Below are positions 7,432 through 15,211 of a stretch of 25,656 nucleotides of DNA, one piece after another. Every line of letters starts with the position of its first letter. The first letter of the stretch is position 1. The notes under the pieces were generated by a model. The model was not told the origin of the DNA. It saw only the letters and a list, made by a program, of their open reading frames with translations, and made no database searches. This DNA comes from DAOUEG01 sp964589285 (GTDB taxonomy: Bacteria; Chloroflexota; Dehalococcoidia; Dehalococcoidales; RBG-16-60-22): contig CAZPSP010000018.1 of NCBI GenBank assembly GCA_964589285.1, positions 1 through 25,656 on the forward strand, written 5' to 3'. The translations under genes and the position numbers were made by a program.

Positions 7432-8196
7432 TTATTCACCGGCTATTAGTGCTGCTCCTAATGCATTAATGAGCTGCGGTTGAGGAGGTACGAGTAGAGG
7501 GAACCCGAGTTCCTCGATCTTTATTACAAGTCCGGCATCCAGACCGCCTCCACCACTGATGGCATAGGGTTCTTCAGCCCCCAGCCTGTTGATCAAGGTG
7601 CTGATTCTGTTTGCCAGCGAGCTATGGACGCCGGCAAGAATGTCTTCTTTGCGAATGCCTTCCGCGACCCTGGAAATGGCTTCGGATTCTCCGAAAACAG
7701 CACAGGAGGTGGTAAAGGTTACCGGTTTTTTTGATTCTAGAGAAAGCGGACCGATATCTTCGAGCTTTACTTGAAGCACATTGGCGATCACCTCAAGAAA
7801 GTATCCGCTTCCGGAGGCGCACGCTTCACTGACGATAAAATTCACCACCTGACCTTGCTCGTCAAGCTGGAGTACCTGGCTGGATTGTCCCTGTACATCA
7901 ATAACTGTCCGCACTTGCGGGAAAATACTGTGCATTCCCCTTGCACAACACTGCATATCGGAAATATGCTGATCGCTGAAAGAGATAACGCCTGAACCGT
8001 GGCCGGTGGTTATGGTGCGGGAGATGTCCCCCGTCTTCAACTTCGCCTTGGCTAACAGTTCATTTCTCAACTTCTGAGCTATTTCGAGGTAATTAATGCC
8101 AGAAGCAAGCGTGTGAGAAGCTGAAAGGCTGCCGTCCCGGATGATAACCCCTTTGCTGGTCCTCGAGCCGATATCAATACCCATGAACCATGCCAT
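7432..8196 (-). CDS. BadF/HgdC-type activator ATPase with altered ATP motif (BzdQ/BcrA-like position)
   Basis: A 254-residue member of the BadF/BadG/BcrA/BcrD ATPase family (ASKHA fold), which uses ATP to push a low-potential electron from its bridging [4Fe-4S] cluster into the partner reductase/dehydratase. The first phosphate motif is present (GIDIGSRTSK, 6-15), as are both cluster cysteines (Cys126 in EACASGSG, Cys165 in TTSCAVFGE). The second phosphate motif, normally DIGGQDSK, reads DVQGQSSQ (100-107), and the C-terminal adenosine motif is SGGGGLDAG instead of TGGVAKNAG. This copy may therefore hydrolyse ATP poorly and act as the second half of a heterodimer, as BcrA/BcrD or BzdP/BzdQ do. 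It starts 14 bases after the other ATPase gene. Confidence 0.85.
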   Translation of the reverse strand: MAWFMGIDIGSRTSKGVIIRDGSLSASHTLASGINYLEIAQKLRNELLAKAKLKTGDISRTITTGHGSGVISFSDQHISDMQCCARGMHSIFPQVRTVIDVQGQSSQVLQLDEQGQVVNFIVSEACASGSGYFLEVIANVLQVKLEDIGPLSLESKKPVTFTTSCAVFGESEAISRVAEGIRKEDILAGVHSSLANRISTLINRLGAEEPYAISGGGGLDAGLVIKIEELGFPLLVPPQPQLINALGAALIAGE

Positions 8197-8210
8197 ATAT
8201 CATCTATCCC

Positions 8211-9053
8211 CTAATTAAAGAAAGTAGCCTCGTCCAGGCGACGCTCTCCTTTCGGTACCGGCTCGCCATTACTGAGAGCTTTCAAAACTATGTCCCTGGC
8301 AAAAAGGGCAGCCCCGATCGCCCCGCTTAATAGAGGTTCATCGGGAATCAGAACTTTGTGGCCCAGATATTTTTCCAGGGCTTTAACAACCCCCGCATTT
8401 TTCGCCACTCCGCCGGTGAAAACCACTTCAGGCTCAACTTTTAATCTGTCTACCATCCTAGCCACACGGCTTGCTATAGCATCATATACACCGGCCATGA
8501 TATCCTGCAGTGGTACTCCTCTTGATAAATGGGCTACCACTTCCTGCTGGGCGAAAACCGTACAAGTGCTGCTTATCGTAACTTTATTGGCGGATTTAAG
8601 CGAAATACCTCCCAGGTCTTCCATCTCGAGACCAAGTGAATGAGCGATAACTTCAAGAAATCTGCCGGTGCCGGCGGCGCATTTATCGCTCATTGTAAAA
8701 TCAATCAGTTTTCCGCGGCTGATCTTGAGTCCTTTCGAGTCTTGCCCGCCGATATCGATAGCGAGCCTGGCATTGGGAAACATTGCGGATATTCCCTTCG
8801 CATGGCAGGCTAACTCCGTGATCTGGCGGTCCGCGAAAGGCACGGCAATCCGGCCGTAACCTGTAGCTACTATAAAGGTGACATCATCGAAACTCAGCCT
8901 CGCCCGTTCAAGCGCCTCGCTCATCACTTGATTTGCCAGTCGCCGGTGCTCAGCACCGGTGTGTTTTATTACCTCAGAACAAAGTGCCTCATCCTGATTT
9001 AAAATAACTATCTTTGTCATGGTTGACCCAAGGTCGATTCCGGAAAAATATAT
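8211..9053 (-). CDS. BadF/HgdC-type activator ATPase, apparent ATA start
   Basis: An ATPase activator of 2-hydroxyacyl-CoA dehydratase/aryl-CoA reductase type. From codon ATA at 9053 it is 280 residues: xYFSGIDLGSTMTK (phosphate-1 motif), DIGGQDSK at 100-107 (phosphate-2, intact), cluster cysteines Cys125 (DKCAAGTGR) and Cys164 (SSTCTVFA), near the Cys127/Cys166 of A. fermentans HgdC, and TGGVAKNAG. I chose ATA because GGGAGG (9067-9062) lies 8 bases before it and because the first in-frame ATG (9020) would delete GIDLGST, which the fold needs. No ATG, GTG or TTG exists at the right place. Non-canonical initiation, a mutation or a base-call error are the options. It sits between the large reductase subunit and the second ATPase. 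Confidence 0.87.
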   Translation of the reverse strand: MYFSGIDLGSTMTKIVILNQDEALCSEVIKHTGAEHRRLANQVMSEALERARLSFDDVTFIVATGYGRIAVPFADRQITELACHAKGISAMFPNARLAIDIGGQDSKGLKISRGKLIDFTMSDKCAAGTGRFLEVIAHSLGLEMEDLGGISLKSANKVTISSTCTVFAQQEVVAHLSRGVPLQDIMAGVYDAIASRVARMVDRLKVEPEVVFTGGVAKNAGVVKALEKYLGHKVLIPDEPLLSGAIGAALFARDIVLKALSNGEPVPKGERRLDEATFFN

Positions 9054-9061
9054 CTTATTTA

Positions 9062-9067
9062 CCTCCC
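9062..9067 (-). promoter_or_regulatory. Shine-Dalgarno (GGGAGG) pointing to an ATA start
   Basis: This strong ribosome site is spaced 8 bases from ATA 9053-9051 and 41 bases from the first in-frame ATG, so it supports initiation at the ATA codon or at an original ATG there. Confidence 0.6.
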
Positions 9068-9114
9068 AAATAAAACTAGTGCCGAATTAGAGGCTTGTTT
9101 CTTCACATGTCTGA

Positions 9115-10527
9115 TCAAGCTCTACCGCTACTATATCTTTTTCGTTTGGCGTTTGCAGCAATCATTATCTTAAAAGCTTCAAGTCTCCTTTTATATTCAT
9201 CTTCTTTATAGACCCGGGGATCAAAATTCTCCCATTCCAGAAGCATTACCGGGATGCCAAGCTCTTTTTGCAATGCACTTCCAATTAATAATGCGTCCCC
9301 GGCAACTGCACGACAGCCGACATGATACCTATTCAGAATTCCCTCTATCTTCAGCCTCTTACATCCCTCAATGATTAGTGAGATTTTTTCTCCAACCGGC
9401 AGGCTCATACCGGCGTTTTGTATCTTAAGGAAATAGTCCAGGTATGGGTCTCCGGTTTTCTGGGGAGGAGGCGGGGAAAAATATACATCGGTGGCCGCAA
9501 TAGCAATATCGAGATCACACGCTAGCTGTTCTAATTGCGGATCAGTTTGTCCCATCGGGCACATAGCCAAAATTCTGGGAGCTTCCTTGCTAACAACTCC
9601 CATTCCTTTACCGATTCTCAGCTTTAATTCATCGTGGAGTAAATTCAGTACACCAATTGCCTCCTTAATATCATTGATAGATAATGAAAGCCCATTCAAG
9701 CACATGAAGATATTGTCATGCGCGGGGCTGATAGTCAGAGGTACGCTGTTCTCTATCAACCTTTTAATTCTCCCCAAAGCTTCCTCGAACTTACTCTTCG
9801 TATCTTGTACTTCCTGTAATAGATCGTCGCTTATTTCAAATCCGATAATGTCCCCGGTCCTTTCAACAACCTTTCTCATGCTCTTTGCGGCCAAAATAGC
9901 GGTCCGCAACGTTGCATCTGGAAAATCTCGTAGTTCCCGGTCATGACATGTGTCAATATATACAACAGGAATACCGGAAAATTCATAAAGCAAGTCCAGG
10001 GTTTTTGGAGCTGTCTCGCATAAAAATCCCGAAGTTATCAGCAGATCAGGTTTCGGGAAGTAGCCAAGACTAAGGGGACCAAGCAACGTCTTCACATTGG
10101 CGCAATGGGCCACCATTCCGGATTTCAGCCATTTCTTTTCGGCTTCTTCCAGGACCGGTTCCAGTTTTCCAAAGATACAACCAACCACAATATGAAAAGG
10201 CCAGCTTTGATGAAGTGAGTATACATCTCTAGATTTTGATACGAGAGCTGAACTAAGTAAGTCTATGCCGGGACACATAAATCCATAGATCAGCTTTTTC
10301 ACGCCTTCTTCTCTAGCCAGCAATGAGTTTACTAATTCTCTAACGATGAACCGGAATATCTTCCTTATACCGGCCAATTCAACGGCGTAGTATTTCCTGA
10401 CCCTTTGTTTGCCTCGCTCAATATCTTCGCCGGTTATTCCCAGTGTACCGAATGCCTTCCTTACCCTGGGCAATTCTGCGTTGATCTCCTGGTCTTCGTA
10501 ACCCAGCAATTGTAACAACTCGATCAT
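9115..10527 (-). CDS. HgdB-superfamily reductase/dehydratase large subunit (BzdO/HgdA-like)
   Basis: A 470-residue member of the 2-hydroxyacyl-CoA dehydratase D-component family, whose two-subunit core holds [4Fe-4S] clusters and performs one-electron chemistry on acyl-CoA or related small molecules after activation by the ATPase. Cysteines that could ligate a cluster are Cys117 (VVGCIFG), Cys142 (AHCANVK), Cys170 (GFLCETAPK), Cys194 (DTCHDRE) and one in the C-terminal YHVGCRAVAGD. The C-terminal LEWENFDPR is also family-like. Its length and its place between a ~400-residue subunit and two small ATPases resemble BzdO. The start is 2 bases after the stop of the preceding gene, with GGGGTG as ribosome site, so coupling is likely. 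The substrate is unknown. Confidence 0.82.
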   Translation of the reverse strand: MIELLQLLGYEDQEINAELPRVRKAFGTLGITGEDIERGKQRVRKYYAVELAGIRKIFRFIVRELVNSLLAREEGVKKLIYGFMCPGIDLLSSALVSKSRDVYSLHQSWPFHIVVGCIFGKLEPVLEEAEKKWLKSGMVAHCANVKTLLGPLSLGYFPKPDLLITSGFLCETAPKTLDLLYEFSGIPVVYIDTCHDRELRDFPDATLRTAILAAKSMRKVVERTGDIIGFEISDDLLQEVQDTKSKFEEALGRIKRLIENSVPLTISPAHDNIFMCLNGLSLSINDIKEAIGVLNLLHDELKLRIGKGMGVVSKEAPRILAMCPMGQTDPQLEQLACDLDIAIAATDVYFSPPPPQKTGDPYLDYFLKIQNAGMSLPVGEKISLIIEGCKRLKIEGILNRYHVGCRAVAGDALLIGSALQKELGIPVMLLEWENFDPRVYKEDEYKRRLEAFKIMIAANAKRKRYSSGRA

Positions 10528-10529
10528 GA

Positions 10530-11675
10530 TTACACCCCACCCTTCACGATTTCAAAAAAGGCTTCTACCCGGGTTTTTATTTGCCCCGTATCAGCAGTAC
10601 CATAATCCGATTCCAAAATGAGCACCGGTACACCATGCTCCGCCATTTTATCGATAAAGAAAAATGATTCCGAATCGTAAGTCTCGCAGGCAAGGAGTTC
10701 ATACCATATTACTCCATCAATTTTAAAGTCTTTTATCAGATTGAGCATAAAATCCAGCCTTTTTCCAGCCGAGTATCGCATGAAGGCACAGGGCACTCTA
10801 TCTACGAGATATCCCCTCGTAAAGGATTCAACAAGATCGCTTTGTACTTGGATATCGTGCCAATAATACCTCATACCTTCACAAAATTCCTCGACGGCGA
10901 TCTCTCCACCGGTTTCCTCTACCAGTTCCGCTATCCTGTAATCTCCGTATCCAAGGTTGGGCCCCGTCAGCAGGATCCGCGGCACGTTTGCCCGGAGAGA
11001 CGGCTTTCTATCCTGTAATTCTTTATATACCGCTTCCAGTGCGTCCACCATAAATACCGGGTCAGCATAAAAAGAGGCGTGATTCAATTTGATGAAGTCC
11101 AGACCACTCAAGAGTGGAGAATTACGCCGCATGAGACTTATCTTTCTTAATAATCCACGCATCCTGTTATAGAGGCCAATGGCATCAACCAACTTTTCAT
11201 GCGTGATCGTATTTCCTGTAAATGACTGCAGCCTTTCCTGCATCACTGCTAATCTATTTTGAAAATATTGCAGATAGAAATCATCGCCGTGCTGATGCGG
11301 CACCCCAAGCTTGAATATCTCCAGCCCTCCCAAGTATTCCCATGTGTCGATCACTTTTTTAAGGTGCTGGCAGGTAATGGGCCCCACTACCATATCCAGC
11401 ATTGAATAATAGGGGTTCTCCTTTAGCATTCTCTCTCCGACTTGTGCACGCGCGAATGGACAGATTACTTGCGGCAACAGTGAGAGTGCAGCATCGGCGG
11501 AGCGGTGGTTTCCTCCGTGAACAAGGCCTACAGGTATCGCACCGGAGGCATAAATTATCTCTTCCGGCACATAGTTTCCGGGGAGATAACCTATAATTTT
11601 TGATCCGTTCTTTTTTGCCTCTGACAACCGAGCCGGGCGCTCCTTCAAATGATTGGCGATATGTTGAAATTCCAT
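10530..11675 (-). CDS. HgdB/BzdN/BcrC-like reductase/dehydratase subunit
   Basis: The smaller D-component subunit. From ATG 11675 (GAGG 6 bases upstream) it is 381 residues; a TTG at 11723 would add 16 and lies 5 bases after the preceding stop. The family core is clear: KIIGYLPGNYVPEEIIYASGAIPV near the N-terminus, cluster cysteines Cys72 (VICPFARAQVG), Cys102 (GPITCQHLKK) and Cys330 (LLACETYD), and the C-terminal signature LESDYGTADTGQIKTRVEAF. This pattern is shared by HgdB, BcrC/BzdN and double-cubane proteins. Paired with the 470-residue subunit and two ATPases, the order small-large-ATPase-ATPase matches bzdNOPQ of Azoarcus-type benzoyl-CoA reductase. No aromatic-degradation genes are nearby, so benzoyl-CoA as substrate is not supported. 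Confidence 0.85.
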   Translation of the reverse strand: MEFQHIANHLKERPARLSEAKKNGSKIIGYLPGNYVPEEIIYASGAIPVGLVHGGNHRSADAALSLLPQVICPFARAQVGERMLKENPYYSMLDMVVGPITCQHLKKVIDTWEYLGGLEIFKLGVPHQHGDDFYLQYFQNRLAVMQERLQSFTGNTITHEKLVDAIGLYNRMRGLLRKISLMRRNSPLLSGLDFIKLNHASFYADPVFMVDALEAVYKELQDRKPSLRANVPRILLTGPNLGYGDYRIAELVEETGGEIAVEEFCEGMRYYWHDIQVQSDLVESFTRGYLVDRVPCAFMRYSAGKRLDFMLNLIKDFKIDGVIWYELLACETYDSESFFFIDKMAEHGVPVLILESDYGTADTGQIKTRVEAFFEIVKGGV

Positions 11676-11728
11676 TGCCTGCCTCACTTGATTCGTATTT
11701 GATGCCTCGGCTTGCTTTTTCAACCGGT

Positions 11729-12520
11729 TTATTCAGGCTGTTTCCCGGAACAAAGACCCCATGTTTCAAACATCTTCCTGTAATGTTCAGGCTGGTAAAA
11801 ATCCGGCCTCATATCGAAATAAAGATCCGCATACCCTTGCTTCAGGCCGCAGAAGTGTTGCAGCCCGGATACCAGACTTTCTACTTTATTCCCAGGGGCG
11901 GAGAATATGATTTCATCATCCCCGCACATCGTCCGCAGGTATTCACCGGGGTCAGGGATGGTAACCCGGCATTCACCGGTTTGCATAACCGGAATTATGG
12001 AAAACACGCACGAACGCAGGGGATCCAGTACGGTATTCACCAAGCATCCTTCTTTATATTTGACCGCGTAGAGTATATTCCTCAACTGTGTTACATTGCT
12101 GAAAATAATGAGTACATCCGGTTTGAAGTCCGCATTTTTCAAAGGAGCAGATACGATGCCGACATATTTACCGTATTCGAATTCAGGTGAGGTTTCAGCC
12201 AGTTTCTCGGCCGCCTGCCGGTCTTCAACAACATGGGGAAAACCGGGATATACTTCTCTGGGCGTCACCATCCCGTAAGCCGAGATCGGTGCAGGACACC
12301 AGCTATCTTCTTTTAGCATAGCTACAGTCATTCTCTGTCGGCGTGATAGAGCGAATGCCTGGCATTGAGCGATGTGAATGCCCTCATCTCGCAGCGGTCG
12401 GAAAGCCCCCTCGGGGATGTCTTCCTCTTTCTCCAGCATTTTTATTGCTATGGGTGATGTTTTAAGAAGTAAAAGTTTTTCGATTTCCGTTCCCCAATAG
12501 CCATTTTGACTTGTTGCCAT
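11729..12520 (-). CDS. DUF169 (COG2043) protein, copy in the reductase operon
   Basis: A 263-residue protein of the DUF169 family, function unknown. Typical features are the early SPIAIKMLEKEEDIPEG strand-loop, the IAQCQAFALSRRQR helix with Cys53, a Cys-Pro pair (DSWCPAP), the FKPDVLIIFSNVTQLRNIL block and a late CGDDEIIFSAPG segment. Several conserved cysteines hint at a metal or redox site, but none is proven. GAGG precedes ATG 12520. It lies 85 bases after the Ntn-hydrolase gene and just before the HgdB-like gene, so it is probably part of the same enzyme system. A distant paralogue lies at 19203-18451. Confidence 0.78.
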   Translation of the reverse strand: MATSQNGYWGTEIEKLLLLKTSPIAIKMLEKEEDIPEGAFRPLRDEGIHIAQCQAFALSRRQRMTVAMLKEDSWCPAPISAYGMVTPREVYPGFPHVVEDRQAAEKLAETSPEFEYGKYVGIVSAPLKNADFKPDVLIIFSNVTQLRNILYAVKYKEGCLVNTVLDPLRSCVFSIIPVMQTGECRVTIPDPGEYLRTMCGDDEIIFSAPGNKVESLVSGLQHFCGLKQGYADLYFDMRPDFYQPEHYRKMFETWGLCSGKQPE

Positions 12521-12605
12521 CGACTGTGCCTCACTTTTTCACGTTTTACAGATTCGTTTCTTCAAAGGTCCCCCGGTGAGAAACAAAAAAGCACTATGTT
12601 CCTTT

Positions 12606-13820
12606 TTATAGTGGAAGTTCTTTGATTTTCTTCAGCCATTGTCTGCCTGATGATGCACCTTCCTCCCATTTTCCAGCTACAAATTCCGTCAATATCTTCC
12701 TTGCTCCTGCAATGTCTCCTTTATTGGCTAGTTCGGCCGCGGCAGTTTCTACTTTCTTGCTTTCTTCAATGGTCTGTATCTCGAAAATTGTCCAGTATTG
12801 CCTGACCTTGTCTGCGTAATCCGGGTGAAATTCCAGCTGCAGCCGCAAATCTTCGAATATTTTGGCTACTGGATTGGCTTCCTTTGTGATTTCTTCCGGT
12901 AGTGCATTGACGCCGACGTATACGGGTAAATAGGGAGATAAACATGGTTGGCCGAAGGTCATCCAGAGGCAGCTGAATAAGTCCGTATGGTCTTCAACAA
13001 CGTTACAGATAGTGACGCACTTTGTATAAAAATTAATCCCGTGGATGCATACCGCTTCAGAGCCTCTCTCTTCCGGCACGTAATGGCTCATTCTACCGTC
13101 CGCTGGAGGAAGGCTCCCGTGATCCCGGAAGATACTCATGAAATAAGGCAGCGTAATGCCGGCGCCGTAGTATGGAATGTTTGCACTCTCAGGTGGATGC
13201 GGCGTTTCCATGACACAGCAATCGTATTGTCGCTCAATAAGTAATTTCCATACTCTCTTAGCCCTGTTGTACCCCGCTCCTATACCTGCCTCAGCTTTGC
13301 CTTTCAACGTGGAATTGACAAAAAAGTTGGCGCAAGCAAAAACCTGGTCGGTCATCGGTCCATGAATGGCGTGGTTCGCAGGATCACCGTATACTAAGTT
13401 GGCACCTTCAAACATGTAACCTTCTTTGGTATCTATCATCATCCGTCCGATGGAGCTACCGCCCATAAAACCATCAGTTCCGTACTGAGCCATATTTGCT
13501 GACCAGGCCTTGAGATATTCACGGGCACTGTTTGAGGTCATCATCAGTTCCGCGTCGTTGATACGTTTTGGGGTGCCTGGATATGGAGGAAACTGCATAG
13601 CCGGACGGCCGAATCCGACTGTGGCAATCCCCTTTTCATTCAATATGGGCGTTAAATTATCCGGCCCGGGACCGCATGTTTCAAGATATCTGTATCCCTT
13701 TTCAGGAATTACCAGATGTATTCTGATAGTCTCCCAGGAGTGTCCGCAATCATGAGATTGTGCGACCAGATTCCCACGAAACGATGTCAAACCGGTGGCC
13801 AGAGCAGCAGTGCAAGTCAT
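12606..13820 (-). CDS. N-terminal-cysteine Ntn-hydrolase, C69/C45-like (copy 1)
   Basis: A 404-residue paralogue of the 7356-6136 gene, aligned over the full length. It begins MTCTAALATGLTS, so Cys3 is again the candidate nucleophile. It shares NEKG, YGDPANHAIHGPMTDQVFACANFF, GYNRAKRVWKLLIERQYDC, GAGITLPYFMSIFRDHG and FGQPCLSPYLPVYVGVN. AGGAGG stands 5 bases before ATG 13820 and overlaps the TAG of the small upstream ORF. The family cleaves amide bonds of dipeptides or N-acyl compounds. Following two peptide-type permeases, it could act on the imported compound. The divergence from copy 2 (different loops at about residues 20-70 and 215-250) suggests two substrates or a hetero-oligomer. The conserved C-terminal helices (ARKILTEFVAGKWEE) are shared. 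Confidence 0.73.
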   Translation of the reverse strand: MTCTAALATGLTSFRGNLVAQSHDCGHSWETIRIHLVIPEKGYRYLETCGPGPDNLTPILNEKGIATVGFGRPAMQFPPYPGTPKRINDAELMMTSNSAREYLKAWSANMAQYGTDGFMGGSSIGRMMIDTKEGYMFEGANLVYGDPANHAIHGPMTDQVFACANFFVNSTLKGKAEAGIGAGYNRAKRVWKLLIERQYDCCVMETPHPPESANIPYYGAGITLPYFMSIFRDHGSLPPADGRMSHYVPEERGSEAVCIHGINFYTKCVTICNVVEDHTDLFSCLWMTFGQPCLSPYLPVYVGVNALPEEITKEANPVAKIFEDLRLQLEFHPDYADKVRQYWTIFEIQTIEESKKVETAAAELANKGDIAGARKILTEFVAGKWEEGASSGRQWLKKIKELPL

Positions 13821-13829
13821 AATTGCCTC

Positions 13830-14159
13830 CTAATGAAATAATTCTGAATTGCGCATCGGAATACTGGAAAAGCTGAAGTTAATGAGATTGTGCAACCTAT
13901 CCAGGCACAATCCGGTATCGGGTGAGTTGTTTCTGCCGGAGGATACATGAGCATGGCTTTCAGTGACTAATATCCCTGAATCATGCGAACAAAGAAAACC
14001 ATAGTATTTATCGCCTGCAGGAAGCGGCCCGGGCCTTATCGATACACCAGAATCGTTTCCACTCAAAATCTGTCTCAGCATACCGATCGCCGGGTGGCAA
14101 GCGAGCCCTGTGGTTGGTACCACAGTGCCGCTACCGTTCCCGGACGAGTCAGCCGCCAC
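13830..14159 (-). CDS. Hypothetical 109-residue protein with GTG start
   Basis: I do not recognise this protein. GTG 14159 has a strong Shine-Dalgarno (GGAGGG, 5 bases upstream), and the TAG stop overlaps the ribosome site of the next gene, which is operon-like packing. The sequence is rich in Gly, Ser and His (DSGILVTESHAHVSSGRNN) with no signal peptide or membrane segment. A 19-codon ORF (14208-14149, MKKGRRGTKIEG) with its own GGAG ends across the GTG in another frame, which could mean coupling or a frameshifted N-terminus. A decayed remnant is possible. Confidence 0.4.
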   Translation of the reverse strand: MAADSSGNGSGTVVPTTGLACHPAIGMLRQILSGNDSGVSIRPGPLPAGDKYYGFLCSHDSGILVTESHAHVSSGRNNSPDTGLCLDRLHNLINFSFSSIPMRNSELFH

Positions 14160-14300
14160 GATTACCCTCCAGACCTTCTATTTTGGTTCCACGTCTCCCT
14201 TTTTTCATTCCGATGCTCCAAAAAAAAAAGAAGATCTTGTTATGGATAATACGTTTATCTACGATACCGGTGTCACCTGATCCGGATTGTCACCGTCTGA

Positions 14301-15197
14301 CTATAATGTCCCTCTAAGCCTGGGGTCGAGAGCATCCCTGAGCCCGTCTCCTACCATATTAAAAGCGAATACCACAAGCATGATAGCTATGCCCGGAGCA
14401 AAAGATAATATCGGTAAGTCCAGCAGGTACTTATAACCGCTGTTGACCATGGCGCCCCAGGCTGGGTCCGGGGGGGTGATTCCTATACCCAGAAAACTTA
14501 AGCCGGCTTCAGCCAGAATCGCTGAGCCCATCTGCATTGTTACCAGAACGATGAGCGGCGGGAGACAATTGGGCAAGATATGCCTTACCATGGTAAACAG
14601 GTTACTGGCGCCTTGAGCACGAGCTGCCAGTACGTAGTCATTTTCCTTAACAGTTAGGACTTGTCCGCACATCAACCTGGCATATATCGTGACCAAAGCG
14701 ATGCCAATGGCAATCATGACATTTCCCAGCCCTCCGCCGAGAATAGCGGCAAGCACCAGCGCCATCAATATCATGGGGAAAGCCATGAGAGCATCGATAA
14801 ACCTCATGATTATCGTATAAGTCATGCCTCCAAAGTAGCCCGCGATCAATCCCAGTGCCATGCCTATGGAGGCAGCAATGGTTATGGAGACTATGCCCAC
14901 CAGCAGCGATGCTCTCGATCCATAGATGATGCGGCTGAGTGTATCGCGGCCCAGAGAGTCGGTCCCCAGCAAGTGTGTTGAGCTGGGTTGTTGCAGGGCT
15001 TCGGCAAGATTGGTTAGATTAGGATCATAAGGAGACAACCATGGTGCGAAGGCTGCCATGATCACCATCAGTACGATGATAGCAAAACCGACAATGACCA
15101 CCTTCCGCGAGAACATCACCCTGATGATCCGCCGGAACTCCCCTATATGGGGCTGTATTTCTGTAAATCCCTGGATATCGGCAACTTGCTGGGACAT
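14301..15197 (-). CDS. ABC transporter permease, DppC/OppC type
   Basis: A 298-residue inner-membrane permease for peptide/nickel-type (family 5) uptake. It has a cytoplasmic N-terminus, a first membrane helix (VVIVGFAIIVLMVIMAAFAPWL), the LLGTDSLGRDTLSRIIYGSR signature of DppC/OppC proteins, four or five further helices, and an ATPase-coupling EAA loop (DYVLAARAQGASNLFTMVRHILPN). The C-terminal GDGLRDALDPRL is typical. I prefer ATG 15197 over the TTG just before it. It begins 14 bases after the partner permease stop. No ATPase gene follows, so the energy subunit must come from elsewhere. Confidence 0.92.
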   Translation of the reverse strand: MSQQVADIQGFTEIQPHIGEFRRIIRVMFSRKVVIVGFAIIVLMVIMAAFAPWLSPYDPNLTNLAEALQQPSSTHLLGTDSLGRDTLSRIIYGSRASLLVGIVSITIAASIGMALGLIAGYFGGMTYTIIMRFIDALMAFPMILMALVLAAILGGGLGNVMIAIGIALVTIYARLMCGQVLTVKENDYVLAARAQGASNLFTMVRHILPNCLPPLIVLVTMQMGSAILAEAGLSFLGIGITPPDPAWGAMVNSGYKYLLDLPILSFAPGIAIMLVVFAFNMVGDGLRDALDPRLRGTL

Positions 15198-15211
15198 CAA
15201 GTAGTACCTTT

